Assembly (NCBI RefSeq): GCF_030651625.1
Contig: NZ_JAUSCF010000002.1
Location: forward strand, 1 to 64,000
Direction of reading: 5' to 3'
From: Hydrogenophaga sp.
GTDB lineage: Bacteria > Pseudomonadota > Gammaproteobacteria > Burkholderiales > Burkholderiaceae_C
Length of the DNA: 64,000 bases
This document shows positions 31,797-41,788 of the stretch, one piece after another. The position numbers were made by a program, and so were the translations under genes. The first letter of the stretch is position 1; the number at the start of each line of letters is the position of its first letter. The notes beneath the pieces were generated by a model, which saw only the letters and a program-made list of their open reading frames with translations, made no database searches and was not told the origin of the DNA.

Positions 31797-32276
31797 TCAG
31801 GCGCGCGCAATGGTGTTGGTGCGACGGATCTTCTGCTGCAACTGGATGATGCCGTAGAGCAGCGCTTCCGCCGTGGGTGGGCACCCAGGCACGTAGACGT
31901 CAACCGGGACGATGCGATCGCAACCGCGAACCACGGAGTAGCTGTAGTGGTAGTAACCGCCGCCATTGGCGCAAGAGCCCATGGAAAGCACCCAGCGAGG
32001 CTCGGCCATCTGGTCGTATACCTTGCGCAATGCAGGCGCCATCTTGTTGCAAAGCGTGCCAGCCACGATCATCAGGTCGGACTGCCGCGGGCTGGCCCGA
32101 AACACCTCCGAACCGAAGCGCCCGATGTCGTATCGCGCTGCGGCCGCATGCATCATTTCGACCGCACAGCAGGCCAGTCCAAAGGTCATGGGCCACAGCG
32201 AGCCGGTCTTGGCCCAGTTCACCACCGAGTCGTAGCTGGTGGTGACAAAACCTTCCTTGAATACGCCTTCAATCAT
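31797..32276 (-). CDS. nuoB: NADH-quinone oxidoreductase subunit B, [4Fe-4S] N2
   Basis: NuoB binds cluster N2, the last electron carrier before quinone. The ligands are visible: the tandem cysteines in LACCAVEMM, the cysteine in MGSCANGGG and the one in [11 protein letters not shown]. Normal length of 159 residues. Confidence 0.97.
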   Translation of the reverse strand: MIEGVFKEGFVTTSYDSVVNWAKTGSLWPMTFGLACCAVEMMHAAAARYDIGRFGSEVFRASPRQSDLMIVAGTLCNKMAPALRKVYDQMAEPRWVLSMGSCANGGGYYHYSYSVVRGCDRIVPVDVYVPGCPPTAEALLYGIIQLQQKIRRTNTIARA

Positions 32277-32312
32277 GTACCACTCCGAAGCTTTGACTCA
32301 CCTTGCCCACAC

Positions 32313-32672
32313 TCATTCCCAATCCAGCGCACCCTTCTTCCATTCGTAGGCAAAGCCCACCGTGAGAATGGCCAGAAAGACCACACCAGCCAGGAAGCCG
32401 GTCATGCCGATGTCCGAGAAGGCAACCGCCCAGGGAATCAGAAAAGCTATTTCGAGGTCGAACAGGATGAAGAGAATGGCCACGAGGTAGTAGCGCACGT
32501 CGAACTTCATTCGGGCATCTTCAAAGGCTTCGAAGCCACATTCGTAGGGAGAGTTTTTTTCTGCATCCGGTCGATTGGGACCAAGGATGTAACCCAAGAC
32601 CTGGGGAATGATCCCAATGGCAATGCCGACCAGTATGAAGAGGAGCACGGGGAGGTACTGATCGAGACTCAT
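32313..32672 (-). CDS. nuoA: NADH-quinone oxidoreductase subunit A
   Basis: The first gene of the nuo operon, encoding a three-helix membrane subunit with the conserved [12 protein letters not shown] loop that contacts the quinone site. The start at 32672 ([12 protein letters not shown]) matches the usual betaproteobacterial N-terminus; a start seven codons upstream is possible. tRNA-Leu lies about 50 bases upstream on the same strand, in the conserved order secG, tRNA-Leu, nuoA. Confidence 0.95.
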   Translation of the reverse strand: MSLDQYLPVLLFILVGIAIGIIPQVLGYILGPNRPDAEKNSPYECGFEAFEDARMKFDVRYYLVAILFILFDLEIAFLIPWAVAFSDIGMTGFLAGVVFLAILTVGFAYEWKKGALDWE

Positions 32673-32719
32673 CTGGGATATGTCCACTGACATGGCTGGG
32701 CGCCATGTTTGCCTAAGAT

Positions 32720-32804
32720 TGGTGCCGACGGCGAGACTCGAACTCGCACAGCTTTCGCCACTACCCCCTCAAGATAGCGTGTCTACCAATTTCACCACGT
32801 CGGC
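32720..32804 (-). tRNA. tRNA-Leu (anticodon GAG)
   Basis: On the minus strand an 85-base class II tRNA folds completely. The acceptor arm is GCCGACG/CGTCGGC, the D loop has the usual AATTGGTAGACACGCT, the anticodon loop is CTTGAGG with GAG in the middle, there is a short variable arm, and the T arm is GCGAGTTCGAGTCTCGC. CCA is encoded at the 3' end. It sits between secG and nuoA and is probably co-transcribed. Confidence 0.95.
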
Positions 32805-32992
32805 TGCGCCTGCATTGACGGCGCACGAGGAACGGTGTGCACCTTGCTGACAACTCTTAGAGTTTACCCTGAAACACCCCCTCTTTTTGGGATGGTTCGA
32901 GCCTTTTTCAGTCGAAGAATGGGCTCTTGCAGGTGGCTGCAGAGCTCGCGCCGGGCATCGCCCGTTGCGAGCTCCAATCCCAGGAAAACCGA

Positions 32993-33400
32993 CTATTTGC
33001 CAGGAATCTGTGCGGCGCCAGCATCAGTACCAGCAGGGTTCGCCGGCGTCACAGGTGGCGGAACATCCCTCGCAGGCGGTGCGTCACCCACGCCTGGAAT
33101 CTGCTGCGACGGCACCACGACGCCTTCGAGCACACTGCCCGAACTCGGTGCCTCACGCAGGTTGCCGAAGTAGGCCAGTCCCAATGTGCACCCCAAGAAC
33201 ACAGCCGCCAGTACGCCCGTCGTGCGCGACAGGAAGTTGGCTCCTCCGGATGCACCAAAAAGACTGGCAGAACCAGCACCGCCGCCGCCGAAAGCCGCTC
33301 CGGCATCGGCGCCTTTGCCATGCTGCATCAGGATCAATCCGATCATGACCAGGGCAGACAGAATCTGCACTGCCAAGAGGAGGGTCAACACTACGTTCAT
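32993..33400 (-). CDS. secG: Protein-export membrane protein SecG
   Basis: SecG is a two-helix partner of SecYE that aids preprotein translocation. The N-terminal helix (VVLTLLLAVQILSALVMIGLIL), the glycine-rich loop (GGGGAGSASLFGASGG) and the second helix with FLSRTTGVLAAVF are typical. The C-terminal Pro/Ala-rich tail is usual for this order. ATG 33400 has GGAG 6 bases before it. It follows tpiA. Confidence 0.95.
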   Translation of the reverse strand: MNVVLTLLLAVQILSALVMIGLILMQHGKGADAGAAFGGGGAGSASLFGASGGANFLSRTTGVLAAVFLGCTLGLAYFGNLREAPSSGSVLEGVVVPSQQIPGVGDAPPARDVPPPVTPANPAGTDAGAAQIPGK

Positions 33401-33452
33401 CTTCAACTCCAGAAACTGTGCGCCACCAACAGCGACGCAGGGGATAAGGGAC

Positions 33453-34199
33453 TCAGCGGGCGACCGCAGCAATGCTCAGAAAATCGGGTGCCTTGAGAGA
33501 GGCGCCACCAATCAGGCCGCCATCAATGTCGACTTGCGACAGCAGGCTCGCAGCATTGGAGGCGTTCATGCTGCCTCCGTAAAGGATGCGCACCCGCTCA
33601 GGGTGTTCGGTCGCGGCGGCCAACTGCACGCGCAACACCGAATGCACATGCTGCGCCTGCTCGGGTGAAGCCGTCTTGCCCGTGCCAATGGCCCAGACGG
33701 GTTCGTAGGCAACCACGATTTCGCTGGTGCAATGGGCGACGGCGTGAATCACTGCCGCCAGCTGTCGCTTGACCACCCCCTCGGTTTGGCCCGCTTCGCG
33801 CTCTGCCAGCGTTTCGCCCACGCAGACGATGGGCGTGATGCCCGCAGCCAGGGCACGCTGTGCCTTGGTGGCCACCAGCGCATCGGTTTCACCGTGGTAC
33901 TGCCTGCGTTCGGAGTGACCGACGATGACGTAGCGGCAACCGAAATCCTTCAGCATGGCGGCGCTCACCTCGCCGGTGTACGCGCCCAGTTCATGAGCTG
34001 AAACGTCCTGCGCACCCAAGGCGAGCTTCGCACCTATGAGCAAATGCTGCACCTGGGCAAGGTAGGGCGCAGGCACACACAGGGCCAGTTCGGCCACCGG
34101 CTCCTCTGAGCCGATCCCGGCGAGCATGGCACTGACCAGGGCTTCGTTCGCGACGAGCGAGCCATTCATCTTCCAGTTGCCAGCAATGAGTTTTTTCAT
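33453..34199 (-). CDS. tpiA: Triose-phosphate isomerase
   Basis: A glycolytic TIM-barrel enzyme interconverting dihydroxyacetone phosphate and glyceraldehyde 3-phosphate. The substrate residues N and K are in GNWKMNG at the start, the catalytic His in GHSERRQ, the catalytic Glu in [16 protein letters not shown], and the phosphate loop in [14 protein letters not shown] 34199 has AGGAG about 8 bases upstream. The gene precedes secG by 52 bases. Confidence 0.97.
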   Translation of the reverse strand: MKKLIAGNWKMNGSLVANEALVSAMLAGIGSEEPVAELALCVPAPYLAQVQHLLIGAKLALGAQDVSAHELGAYTGEVSAAMLKDFGCRYVIVGHSERRQYHGETDALVATKAQRALAAGITPIVCVGETLAEREAGQTEGVVKRQLAAVIHAVAHCTSEIVVAYEPVWAIGTGKTASPEQAQHVHSVLRVQLAAATEHPERVRILYGGSMNASNAASLLSQVDIDGGLIGGASLKAPDFLSIAAVAR

Positions 34200-34230
34200 T
34201 TGAATTGCTCCTGGGCAAAGCCACGTCCGC

Positions 34231-35220
34231 TCAGGACCACGACAGCACCAGTTTGCCAATATGGCGATTCGATTCCATCAGTTCGTGGGCGGCTGCCGCA
34301 TGCTCGGCTTGAAACACCTGGTGAATCACCGGTTTGATGGCGCCACTGGCCAGCAACGGCCACACCCTCTCGCGCAGCGACCGGGCAATGGCAGCTTTGA
34401 AGGCCACCGGACGTGGACGCAAGGTGGAACCGGTGATGGTCAGGCGGCGACGCAGCACCATACCCGCATTGATTTCTGCCTTGATGCCGCCTTGCACCGC
34501 AATGATCACCAGTCGCCCGTCTTCGGCCAGGCAATCGAGTTCGCGCGCCACATAGGCACCTGCCACCATGTCGAGCACCACGTTGACGCCTTGACCCTCG
34601 GTGAGATCGGCCACGGCGCGCACGAAGTCCTGCGTCTTGTAGTTGATGGCGTGATCGGCACCAAGCGCCAGGCAGGCAGCGCATTTTTCGTCGCTGCCGG
34701 CAGTGGCAATGACCCTTGCCCCCAACGCCTTCGCCATCTGGATCGCGGTGACACCAATACCGCTGGTGCCTCCCTGGATCAACAGCGTTTCCCCTGACTG
34801 AAGGCGAGCCCGATCGAACACGTTGCTCCAGACGGTGAAGAACGTCTCGGGCAACGAAGCCGCCGCGATATCGTCCAGACCATCCGGGATGGGCAGGCAT
34901 TGCTCTACCGGCGCCACGCAATAAGCGGCATACCCACCACCCGCCACCAGCGCACACACCCTGTCGCCGATATTGAAACCGGCCGAAGCCATTGCAGCCT
35001 CGTCTCCGGACTCGATCACGCCCGCCACCTCCAGACCCGGGATGTCGGAGGCACCCGGCGGAACGGGGTAATTGCCGGTGCGTTGCAGCACGTCGGGGCG
35101 GTTCACGCCCGATGCACTCACGCGGATCAGCACTTCGCCCACCCCAGGCTCCGGCATGGGCCGCTCGGCCATGCGCAAAACCTCGGGTGCACCGAAAACG
35201 CTGATTTCGACGGCTCTCAT
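34231..35220 (-). CDS. NAD(P)H-quinone oxidoreductase, zinc-free MDR family (329 aa)
   Basis: This belongs to the quinone oxidoreductase/PIG3 branch of the medium-chain dehydrogenases. The GroES-like N-terminal half is followed by a Rossmann half with the motif [19 protein letters not shown]. No zinc-ligand cysteine set is present. It probably reduces quinones or enones with NADPH; the true substrate is unknown. The start at 35220 (MRAVEIS) has AAGG upstream; an ATG 15 bases earlier is possible. It lies between pnp and tpiA on the same strand. Confidence 0.88.
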   Translation of the reverse strand: MRAVEISVFGAPEVLRMAERPMPEPGVGEVLIRVSASGVNRPDVLQRTGNYPVPPGASDIPGLEVAGVIESGDEAAMASAGFNIGDRVCALVAGGGYAAYCVAPVEQCLPIPDGLDDIAAASLPETFFTVWSNVFDRARLQSGETLLIQGGTSGIGVTAIQMAKALGARVIATAGSDEKCAACLALGADHAINYKTQDFVRAVADLTEGQGVNVVLDMVAGAYVARELDCLAEDGRLVIIAVQGGIKAEINAGMVLRRRLTITGSTLRPRPVAFKAAIARSLRERVWPLLASGAIKPVIHQVFQAEHAAAAHELMESNRHIGKLVLSWS

Positions 35221-35238
35221 GCCTGACCTTGTCATGAA

Positions 35239-37368
35239 TCAGGACTCAGGCTGCTGCTGAGGGGTTTCACCCACGTTGCGTGCGGCCAGTGCTTTCATCG
35301 ACAACTTCACGCGACCCTTTTCATCGGTCTCGAGCACTTTGACGCGAACGATCTGGCCTTCGGTGAGGTAGTCGGCGACCTTCTCCACACGCTCGTGTGC
35401 GATCTGGCTGATGTGCAGCAGACCATCCTTGCCGGGCAGCAGGTTGATCAGGGCACCGAAGTCAAGAATTTTGGTGACCGGGCCTTCGTAGACCTTGCCG
35501 ATTTCAACTTCTGCGGTGATCTGTTCGATGCGGCGCTTGGCTTCGTCGGCTTTGGCCGAGTCGGCAGAGGCGATGGTGATGGTGCCGTCTTCGTCGATGT
35601 TGATCTGGCAGCCGGTTTCTTCGGTCAGCGCACGGATGACAGCGCCGCCCTTGCCGATCACGTCACGGATCTTCTCTGGATTGATCTTCATGGTGAACAG
35701 CTTGGGCGCGAAGCTGCTCACTTCGGTCTTGGCTTCGCCCATGGCTTCCTGCATCTTGCCCAGGATGTGCATGCGCGCCTCCTTGGCCTGAGCCAGCGCC
35801 ACCTGCATGATTTCCTTGGTGATGCCCTGGATCTTGATGTCCATCTGCAAGGCCGAGATGCCGTTGGTGGTACCCGCGACCTTGAAGTCCATGTCGCCCA
35901 GGTGATCTTCGTCACCCAGGATGTCGGTCAGCACGGCGAAGCGGTTGCCGTCTTTGATCAAACCCATGGCGATGCCGGCCACGTGGGCTTTCATGGGCAC
36001 GCCGGCGTCCATCAGGGCCAGGCAGCCACCGCAGACCGAAGCCATGGAAGAGGAACCGTTGGACTCGGTGATTTCGGAAACCACACGCATGGTGTAGGGG
36101 AAGTCTTCCTTGCTGGGCAGCGCGGCGATCAGCGCGCGCTTGGCCAGGCGGCCATGACCGATCTCGCGACGCTTGGGCGTGCCGAAACGGCCGGCTTCGC
36201 CGGTGGCGAAGGGAGGCATGTTGTAGTGCAACATGAAGTTGTCCTGGAAATCGCCAGCCAGTGCGTCGATGCGCTGCGCGTCGCGGTCGGTGCCCAGCGT
36301 GGCCACCACCAGCGCCTGGGTTTCACCACGTGTGAACAGGGCCGAGCCATGGGTGCGGGGCAGCACGCCGTTGCGGATTTCGATGGCGCGCACGGTACGG
36401 GTGTCGCGACCGTCAATACGCGGTTCGCCGGCCAGAATCTGACCACGCACGATCTTGGCTTCGATCTCGAACAGCAGGGCTTCAATGGCCACGCTGTCGA
36501 ATTCCACACCTTCGGCCTTCAGGGCAGCAAACACATCCGCGTAGGCGGTGCGGCAAGCCTGGGTGCGGGCCTGCTTGTTGCGGATCTGGTAGGCGGCTTC
36601 GAGCTTGGCCTTGGCCAGTTCGTCGATCTTGGCAATCAGCGGCTCGTCCTTGGCGGGCGGATGCCAGTCCCAGGCCGGCTTGCCGGCGTCGCGCACCAGG
36701 TCGTTGATGGCGGCGATGGCAATGTTGCCTTGCTCGTGACCGAACACCACGGCGCCCAGCATGATTTCTTCAGACAACTGGTCGGCTTCCGACTCCACCA
36801 TCAGCACGGCGGATTCGGTACCGGCGACCACCAGGTCGAGTTGACTGTCTTTCAACTGTGTCTGACCGGGGTTGAGCACATATTCGCCGTTCACATAGCC
36901 CACACGGGCGGCGCCAATGGGGCCATTGAACGGAATGCCGCTGACGGACAGAGCAGCCGAGGTGGCGATCATCGCTGCGATGTCCGCCTGCACTTCGGGG
37001 TTCAGGCTCACCACATGCACGATCACCTGAACTTCGTTGTAGAAGCCTTCGGGAAACAGGGGGCGAATGGGGCGATCAATGAGGCGGCAAGTCAGCGTTT
37101 CGAGTTCGCTCGGGCGGCCTTCGCGCTTGAAGAAACTACCGGGAATCTTGCCGGCAGCGTACGACTTCTCTGTGTAGTCGACCGTCAGCGGAAAAAAGTC
37201 CTGGCCAGCCTTGGCTTCGGTCTTGGCGACCACGGTGGCGAGCACCACGGTGTCGTCGATGTTGACCAGCACGGCGCCGGTTGCCTGGCGCGCGATTTCG
37301 CCAGTTTCCATGGTGACCGTGTGGGGGCCCCACTGGAAGGTCTTGGTGACTTTATTGAACATGGTCAT
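35239..37368 (-). CDS. pnp: Polyribonucleotide nucleotidyltransferase (PNPase)
   Basis: PNPase degrades RNA phosphorolytically from the 3' end and is a degradosome component. Two RNase PH domains (the second containing [22 protein letters not shown] and [13 protein letters not shown]) are followed by a KH domain ([19 protein letters not shown]) and an S1 domain ([20 protein letters not shown]). The length of 709 residues is normal. The start at 37368 has AGGAG at good spacing. A structured leader separates it from rpsO. Confidence 0.98.
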   Translation of the reverse strand: MTMFNKVTKTFQWGPHTVTMETGEIARQATGAVLVNIDDTVVLATVVAKTEAKAGQDFFPLTVDYTEKSYAAGKIPGSFFKREGRPSELETLTCRLIDRPIRPLFPEGFYNEVQVIVHVVSLNPEVQADIAAMIATSAALSVSGIPFNGPIGAARVGYVNGEYVLNPGQTQLKDSQLDLVVAGTESAVLMVESEADQLSEEIMLGAVVFGHEQGNIAIAAINDLVRDAGKPAWDWHPPAKDEPLIAKIDELAKAKLEAAYQIRNKQARTQACRTAYADVFAALKAEGVEFDSVAIEALLFEIEAKIVRGQILAGEPRIDGRDTRTVRAIEIRNGVLPRTHGSALFTRGETQALVVATLGTDRDAQRIDALAGDFQDNFMLHYNMPPFATGEAGRFGTPKRREIGHGRLAKRALIAALPSKEDFPYTMRVVSEITESNGSSSMASVCGGCLALMDAGVPMKAHVAGIAMGLIKDGNRFAVLTDILGDEDHLGDMDFKVAGTTNGISALQMDIKIQGITKEIMQVALAQAKEARMHILGKMQEAMGEAKTEVSSFAPKLFTMKINPEKIRDVIGKGGAVIRALTEETGCQINIDEDGTITIASADSAKADEAKRRIEQITAEVEIGKVYEGPVTKILDFGALINLLPGKDGLLHISQIAHERVEKVADYLTEGQIVRVKVLETDEKGRVKLSMKALAARNVGETPQQQPES

Positions 37369-37375
37369 GGTCTAT

Positions 37376-37472
37376 CTCCTGGAATGGTTTCCGTCACCTG
37401 ACGGAAAGCAAAACGTGCAGAGGTACTGCACAAAACCCGGAAACCTCGATCCAGAACACGATGCCATTCCAG
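37376..37472 (-). promoter_or_regulatory. Structured pnp leader with a possible ribosome-site-masking stem
   Basis: Bases 37379-37387 and 37464-37472 are perfectly complementary over 9 bases. On the minus-strand transcript the proximal arm overlaps the AGGAG Shine-Dalgarno of pnp. The enclosed segment holds two more hairpins: TTCCGTCA/TGACGGAA at 37389-37406, and GTGCAG/CTGCAC just beyond it. In E. coli the pnp leader is cleaved by RNase III and controlled by PNPase itself; the layout here suggests a similar feedback, which is inference. Confidence 0.55.
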
Positions 37473-37571
37473 AAGGGCTGAGCAGGTGCCGGAAGACACG
37501 CAACCTCTTTGGAATGACACAGCTTCGCTCTGTAATCGCAGCTCCGGAATCAAATAAGTGGAAAAACAAGC

Positions 37572-37605
37572 AAAAAACGCCCGAGCCAGCGAACCAACTC
37601 AGGCG
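37572..37605 (-). terminator. Intrinsic terminator after rpsO
   Basis: On the minus strand CGCCTGAG pairs with CTCGGGCG (37598-37605 with 37578-37585) and is followed by a run of six U. It lies 25 bases past the rpsO stop, so rpsO mRNA can end here while part of the transcription reads on into pnp. Confidence 0.88.
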
Positions 37606-37630
37606 TTTCGTGCGTTAAACCGGGCTCAAG

Positions 37631-37897
37631 TTACTTGCGCAGACCCAGTTTCGCGATCAGCGCGAGGTAACGCTGTGCGTCCTTGGACTTGAGGTAGTCC
37701 AGCAGCTTGCGACGACGACTCACCATGCGCAGCAGACCACGGCGACCATGGTGATCCTTGGCGTGGGTCTTGAAGTGGGGGGTGAGTTCGTTGATGCGTG
37801 CGGTCAGTATGGCGACCTGCACTTCTGGGCTGCCGGTGTCACTGGGGGCACGGGCGTTGTCCGCGATGACAGCGGCTTTGACGGATTGTTCGATCAT
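37631..37897 (-). CDS. rpsO: 30S ribosomal protein S15
   Basis: S15 binds 16S rRNA and helps assemble the small subunit. The 88-residue protein has the family stretch [18 protein letters not shown] and [21 protein letters not shown]. The start has AGGAA 6 bases upstream. The rpsO-pnp order is conserved among proteobacteria. Confidence 0.98.
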   Translation of the reverse strand: MIEQSVKAAVIADNARAPSDTGSPEVQVAILTARINELTPHFKTHAKDHHGRRGLLRMVSRRRKLLDYLKSKDAQRYLALIAKLGLRK

Positions 37898-38068
37898 TGA
37901 ATTTCCTGCTATTGCAACATGCGTCCCGACGCAGCAGGCTGGTCAATTGGAAAAGGTCCGCAACCGGCCGCCGCAACGGGCGTGAATTGCCGTACCCCGA
38001 AAGGCATGGCAACCCGCAAGTATATCGCACCTCGCCATCTTCGGACCGTATCGTGCCGGGGTCGGGTT

Positions 38069-38761
38069 TCAGTGCTCCGCCGGCTTGCGGGCAACGATGA
38101 AAGGCCTGACGTCCTTGCCTTTCGAGCCGTGCCACTCCAGGCTCACGATTTCCAGCCCGTGTAGCGCCAAAGCGTTCTCCAACTGCACTGAACTGAAGCA
38201 CAGCACATGAGGTGCCTTTCCCAAGGCCCGCATCAAAGGCAATGCCAGACGGGGAACAAGGGGGTTCATGTCATTGAGGCAAGGCGTCTTGGAAATGAAC
38301 AGGCCTCCTGGCTTCAGGGCGTGGAGGACCGAGCTCAGCGCCTGCTCAAGGTCGCCCACGAGGTGCAGAACATTGAAAGCGAGCACGGCATCAAAGCAAG
38401 GCTGCGTGGTCAAGGGAGCGTCGGCATCGGCCACCCGAAACGTCAGTTGGGGTACCGGCTGGGTGGCCAGCTTTTCGCAGGCGATGGCCACCATCTCTGC
38501 CGAAACGTCGGTGGCCACCATGCGGCGGGTACCGGGCGCCAGACGCAAGGCGGTGGTGCCCGTGCCGCAGCCGATCTCGAGCACTTCGTGCTCCGGGGCA
38601 AGCAGGGCCTGGACCCGTTCCAGCGTCTTTTCGTAGCCGGCGATGTCTCCGATCGGATCTCGGGCGTATTTGCGCGCAATCTTGTTCCAGAAGCGTGCCT
38701 TGTTTGCGGCGGAGGTGGTGTCGGTGATCTGCTCGCGTTTGGAAGGAACACTTGATTGCAT
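38069..38761 (-). CDS. Class I SAM-dependent methyltransferase (230 aa)
   Basis: The SAM-binding motif I is clear (EIGCGTG, residues 62-68), with an acidic residue after it in MVATDVSAEM and a motif IV-like stretch FDAVLAFNVLHLV. The fold is that of small-molecule methyltransferases of the UbiE type, but the substrate cannot be named. It is the only gene on its transcript; 171 bases separate it from rpsO. Confidence 0.85.
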   Translation of the reverse strand: MQSSVPSKREQITDTTSAANKARFWNKIARKYARDPIGDIAGYEKTLERVQALLAPEHEVLEIGCGTGTTALRLAPGTRRMVATDVSAEMVAIACEKLATQPVPQLTFRVADADAPLTTQPCFDAVLAFNVLHLVGDLEQALSSVLHALKPGGLFISKTPCLNDMNPLVPRLALPLMRALGKAPHVLCFSSVQLENALALHGLEIVSLEWHGSKGKDVRPFIVARKPAEH

Positions 38762-38867
38762 GTGTTTCGAGGTGCGTAGGGTTTGAACAGCGGTTGCGGA
38801 TGGTGGATGTCACGGATGCTATCCATGCACAACAAATTAGGGAATTGCGATAACTCGCAGACAACTT

Positions 38868-38957
38868 ATGCATCTACGCATGGATCAAGTCGACTGGAAT
38901 CAGCTGAAGGCCATCCTGGAAACCGCTCGGATACACGGGTGGTGTTCGAAGCACTGA
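38868..38957 (+). pseudogene. Possible remnant of a LysR-type regulator N-terminus
   Basis: The 29-codon frame reads MHLRMDQVDWNQLKAILETA and then breaks into unrelated residues and a stop. The first 20 residues look like the start of LysR-type regulators, where DWNxLxxFLxxAExGS is common. The helix-turn-helix that should follow is absent. It would be a truncated relic with its promoter region left in place. This could be chance similarity. Confidence 0.35.
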
Positions 38958-38981
38958 CGCGGGGGTTGGTGCCCGATGGAG

Positions 38982-40169
38982 CTATGACCCAGCCAGCCAC
39001 CCTTTGAGACGGTCCACCCCCTGCGCCAGTCGCTGCGGGTCGCGGCTGGCAAAGCACCAGCGCAACCAGCCGGTGGCTTCCGGGCCAAAGGCACTGCCGG
39101 GCGCCAGACCCAGCCCCGCTTCGCGCACGAGGCGCTTGGCCACATTCAGGCAGTCGGGCTGCCCGTCGATGCTGAAGAAGGCGTACATGCCCCCTTTGGG
39201 CAGGGCCAGCCTGACGCCGGGTACGGCTTGCAGCAAGGGCACCAGCGTGTCGCGGCAGGCCTTGAGGTGGGCCACCAGAGCAGGTGTGACCTCGTCGCCA
39301 CGTTGCATGGCCGCCACCGCTGCGCGCTGCACGAAGACCGGCGCGCATGATGTATTGAACTCAATCAGCTTGGCCATTTCCCGGGTGAGCGTCGCCGGCA
39401 CGACCAGCCAGCCCAGACGCCATCCGGTCATGAGAAAGCTCTTGGAAAAGCTGTGCGCCACGATGAGGCGATCATCGGATTCGGCCACATCGAGAAAACT
39501 GCTGGCCGCGCCATTGGCGGTGTCGCCCGCGTAGTAGAGCCGCTCGTAGACCTCGTCGGCCACGATCCAGGTGCCAGTGCGGCGGCAATGTGCCAGGATG
39601 GCGGCCTGTTCGCTGCGGCTGAGGGTCCAACCCGTGGGGTTGTTGGGCGCGTTCAGGATGAGCAGGCGCGTGGCCGACGTGATGCTGGTCAAAAGCTCAT
39701 CGAGGTCCAGCGCCCAGGCACCGACTTCGGGACCCTCGGCGACCACGCGCAAGGGCACCGCCTTCACCTTCGCACCCATGATCCGGGGCTGGGCCACCAG
39801 GTTGGGCCACACCGGTGTGACCACCACCACTTCGTCACCCGCATCAACAAGCAACTGTGAAGCCAGCATGAGGCCGTTGACCCCGCCTGAGGTGACCGCA
39901 AGGCGTTCAAACCAACGGTCTGTCCCTGGTCCGGGATGCAGGCCCTCGGTGTAGGAGGCAATCGCCGTTCGCAGTTCAACCAGACCCAGGTTGTGGGCAT
40001 AAAAGGTTTCGCCAGCCTGCAAGGATTCGACGGCTGCGGTGCGAATGAAATCGGGCGTGACTTCGTCGCTTTCACCGAACCAGAACTTGAGCACGCCTTC
40101 GTGCCCCAAACCTTCGTTGGCCACTTCGCGAATGCGCGATTCGGCCAGTTGACTCACCACATCCCGCAT
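38982..40169 (-). CDS. Class I/II aminotransferase (395 aa)
   Basis: A fold-type I PLP aminotransferase. The Schiff-base lysine is K243 in HSFSKSF, preceded by the NAPNNPTG stretch (about 173-180) and the PLP-ring aspartate D205 in VADEVYER. Relatives are annotated as aspartate-type or general amino acid aminotransferases, and the substrate is open. ATG 40169 is chosen because AGGAG lies 8 bases upstream. It is 48 bases from the binding-protein gene upstream. Confidence 0.9.
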   Translation of the reverse strand: MRDVVSQLAESRIREVANEGLGHEGVLKFWFGESDEVTPDFIRTAAVESLQAGETFYAHNLGLVELRTAIASYTEGLHPGPGTDRWFERLAVTSGGVNGLMLASQLLVDAGDEVVVVTPVWPNLVAQPRIMGAKVKAVPLRVVAEGPEVGAWALDLDELLTSITSATRLLILNAPNNPTGWTLSRSEQAAILAHCRRTGTWIVADEVYERLYYAGDTANGAASSFLDVAESDDRLIVAHSFSKSFLMTGWRLGWLVVPATLTREMAKLIEFNTSCAPVFVQRAAVAAMQRGDEVTPALVAHLKACRDTLVPLLQAVPGVRLALPKGGMYAFFSIDGQPDCLNVAKRLVREAGLGLAPGSAFGPEATGWLRWCFASRDPQRLAQGVDRLKGWLAGS

Positions 40170-40217
40170 CAAATCGCTCCTACCCGTTGAAGGCTTGGCC
40201 CACTGCAAATTCCAGGC

Positions 40218-41510
40218 TCAGGGCCGCTGCATGCTACAGCGGTGCGGCTGCTCAGCCTGTGCCGGGGTGAGCTGGCGGATCACGCGAAAGCCGTAGCCTG
40301 AACCTTCCACATCAAACTGGGTGCCGGGTGTGCCTTGTCGGTCCATGACCGCCACCGCCAGCGGCTGCTGGAACTGGTGGTCCGCGGCGCGCATCCGCGC
40401 GGTCTGGCCGGCCAGCGTGACTTCGGCCTTTTCCAGTTGCGCGGCAATGGCTGCTGCGCTGATGGATCCGTCTTTGGCCCCGGCGCGTTCGATGGCTTGT
40501 GCAAGCGCTTCGATCATGAGTTGCATGCGCATGTGCACGTAATCATCGGCCGGATTGGGGAAGCGCTGGCGGAAGGATGTGTAGAAAGCCTGGGATTCCG
40601 GGGTGGGCACGTTGGGAAACCAGTCGGCCACGGCGATCACCTTGCCGATACCGGCTTCTCCCATGGCCGCAGGTGCACCGAGCGCATTGCCGTAGAAGGT
40701 GTAGAAGGTGCCTTCAAAGCCCACTTCGCGCGCGGCTTTCACCAGCAAGGTGAGGTCGTTGCCCCAGTTGCCGGTGAGCACCGCCTGCGCGCCGCTGGCT
40801 TTGATCTTGGTGGCGTAAGGCAGAAAGTCCTTGATGCGGGCCATGGGGTGAAGTTCGTCCCCGACAATTTTCATGTCCGGCCGCTGCGCCGCAAGCTGGG
40901 TACGCGCCTCGCGCAGCACGGCCTGGCCGAAGCTGTAGTCCTGCCCGATGAGGTAGATGCTCTCAACGGCCTTGTCTTCGCTGAGCACGCTCATGAGCGC
41001 GGTCATGCGCATGTCGGCGTGGGCGTCGAAACGGAAGTGCCAGAAGCTGCACTTTTCATTGGTGAGCACCGGGTCCACCGCGGAATAGTTGAGGAAGATC
41101 ACCTGTTTGCCAGCGTCGCGCTGGTTGTGCTTGCCGATGGCGTCGATCAGCCCGGTAGCGGCAGCCGAGCTGTTGCCCTGGGTCACGATGGTGATGTCGC
41201 GGTCGATGGCCGAACGCAGCGCGGAAAGCGCTTCCTCGGTCTGGCCTTTGCTGTCAAAACGCTCGATGACCAGAGGCCGATTGCCGCCAGGAAGCCTCAC
41301 GCCACCGCGGGCGTTGACCCGCTCGGTGGCCCAGACCAGATTGCGGAAGACGGCCTCGCCGGTGTTGGCGAATGGGCCTGACAGGCCTTCAATCATGCCG
41401 ATGCGGATGGGGGCGGCGGCAGGGGCAGGCGCTTGTGCCAGCACGGCAGCGGCAGCGCAGGTCAGCCCGAAAGTGAAAAGGAGTCGACGGGTAGCGGTGA
41501 AGATCTGCAT
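40218..41510 (-). CDS. Periplasmic branched-chain-amino-acid-type ABC binding protein (430 aa)
   Basis: A type 1 periplasmic binding protein of the LivJ/UrtA family. A signal peptide occupies about residues 1-26 (ATRRLLFTFGLTCAAAAVLAQA). The mature protein starts with IRIGMIEGLSGPFANTGEAV, the usual ligand-domain opening. No permease or ATPase genes are near, so it is an orphan that must use a transporter encoded elsewhere or act as a sensor. ATG 41510 gives the best signal peptide. Confidence 0.88.
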   Translation of the reverse strand: MQIFTATRRLLFTFGLTCAAAAVLAQAPAPAAAPIRIGMIEGLSGPFANTGEAVFRNLVWATERVNARGGVRLPGGNRPLVIERFDSKGQTEEALSALRSAIDRDITIVTQGNSSAAATGLIDAIGKHNQRDAGKQVIFLNYSAVDPVLTNEKCSFWHFRFDAHADMRMTALMSVLSEDKAVESIYLIGQDYSFGQAVLREARTQLAAQRPDMKIVGDELHPMARIKDFLPYATKIKASGAQAVLTGNWGNDLTLLVKAAREVGFEGTFYTFYGNALGAPAAMGEAGIGKVIAVADWFPNVPTPESQAFYTSFRQRFPNPADDYVHMRMQLMIEALAQAIERAGAKDGSISAAAIAAQLEKAEVTLAGQTARMRAADHQFQQPLAVAVMDRQGTPGTQFDVEGSGYGFRVIRQLTPAQAEQPHRCSMQRP

Positions 41511-41788
41511 GCAATGTGTGAACAATCTTTGAATGATCGCGCCCGCCCGCTGGGCGACGCACCCTGGTTTCCCAATGTGTCACATGGGAGACACGGGCGC
41601 GTAGTGTAGTGGGTCGCGTAGCGCATCGGCCGCAGGTGTGCCCGATCTCAGTGGGCAGCAATGTGCGGTACCGCGATCATCCCAGACTGGAATACCTTCG
41701 GCACGGAGGTGCCGCAGACAGGGCATGACGGTCGGCGGGCATGCGTTTCCATGGCGCATGCAGAACGAAGGGGCCAGTCGAAATTCCA

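Noticed and set aside
35395..37401. A very long open frame antisense to pnp
   Set aside because: It is a GC-rich antisense shadow. pnp on the other strand is complete and conserved, and the antisense product is a His/Gly/Val-rich string without family features. The same applies to long frames opposite nuo genes (for example 23402-25792 and 18633-19568).
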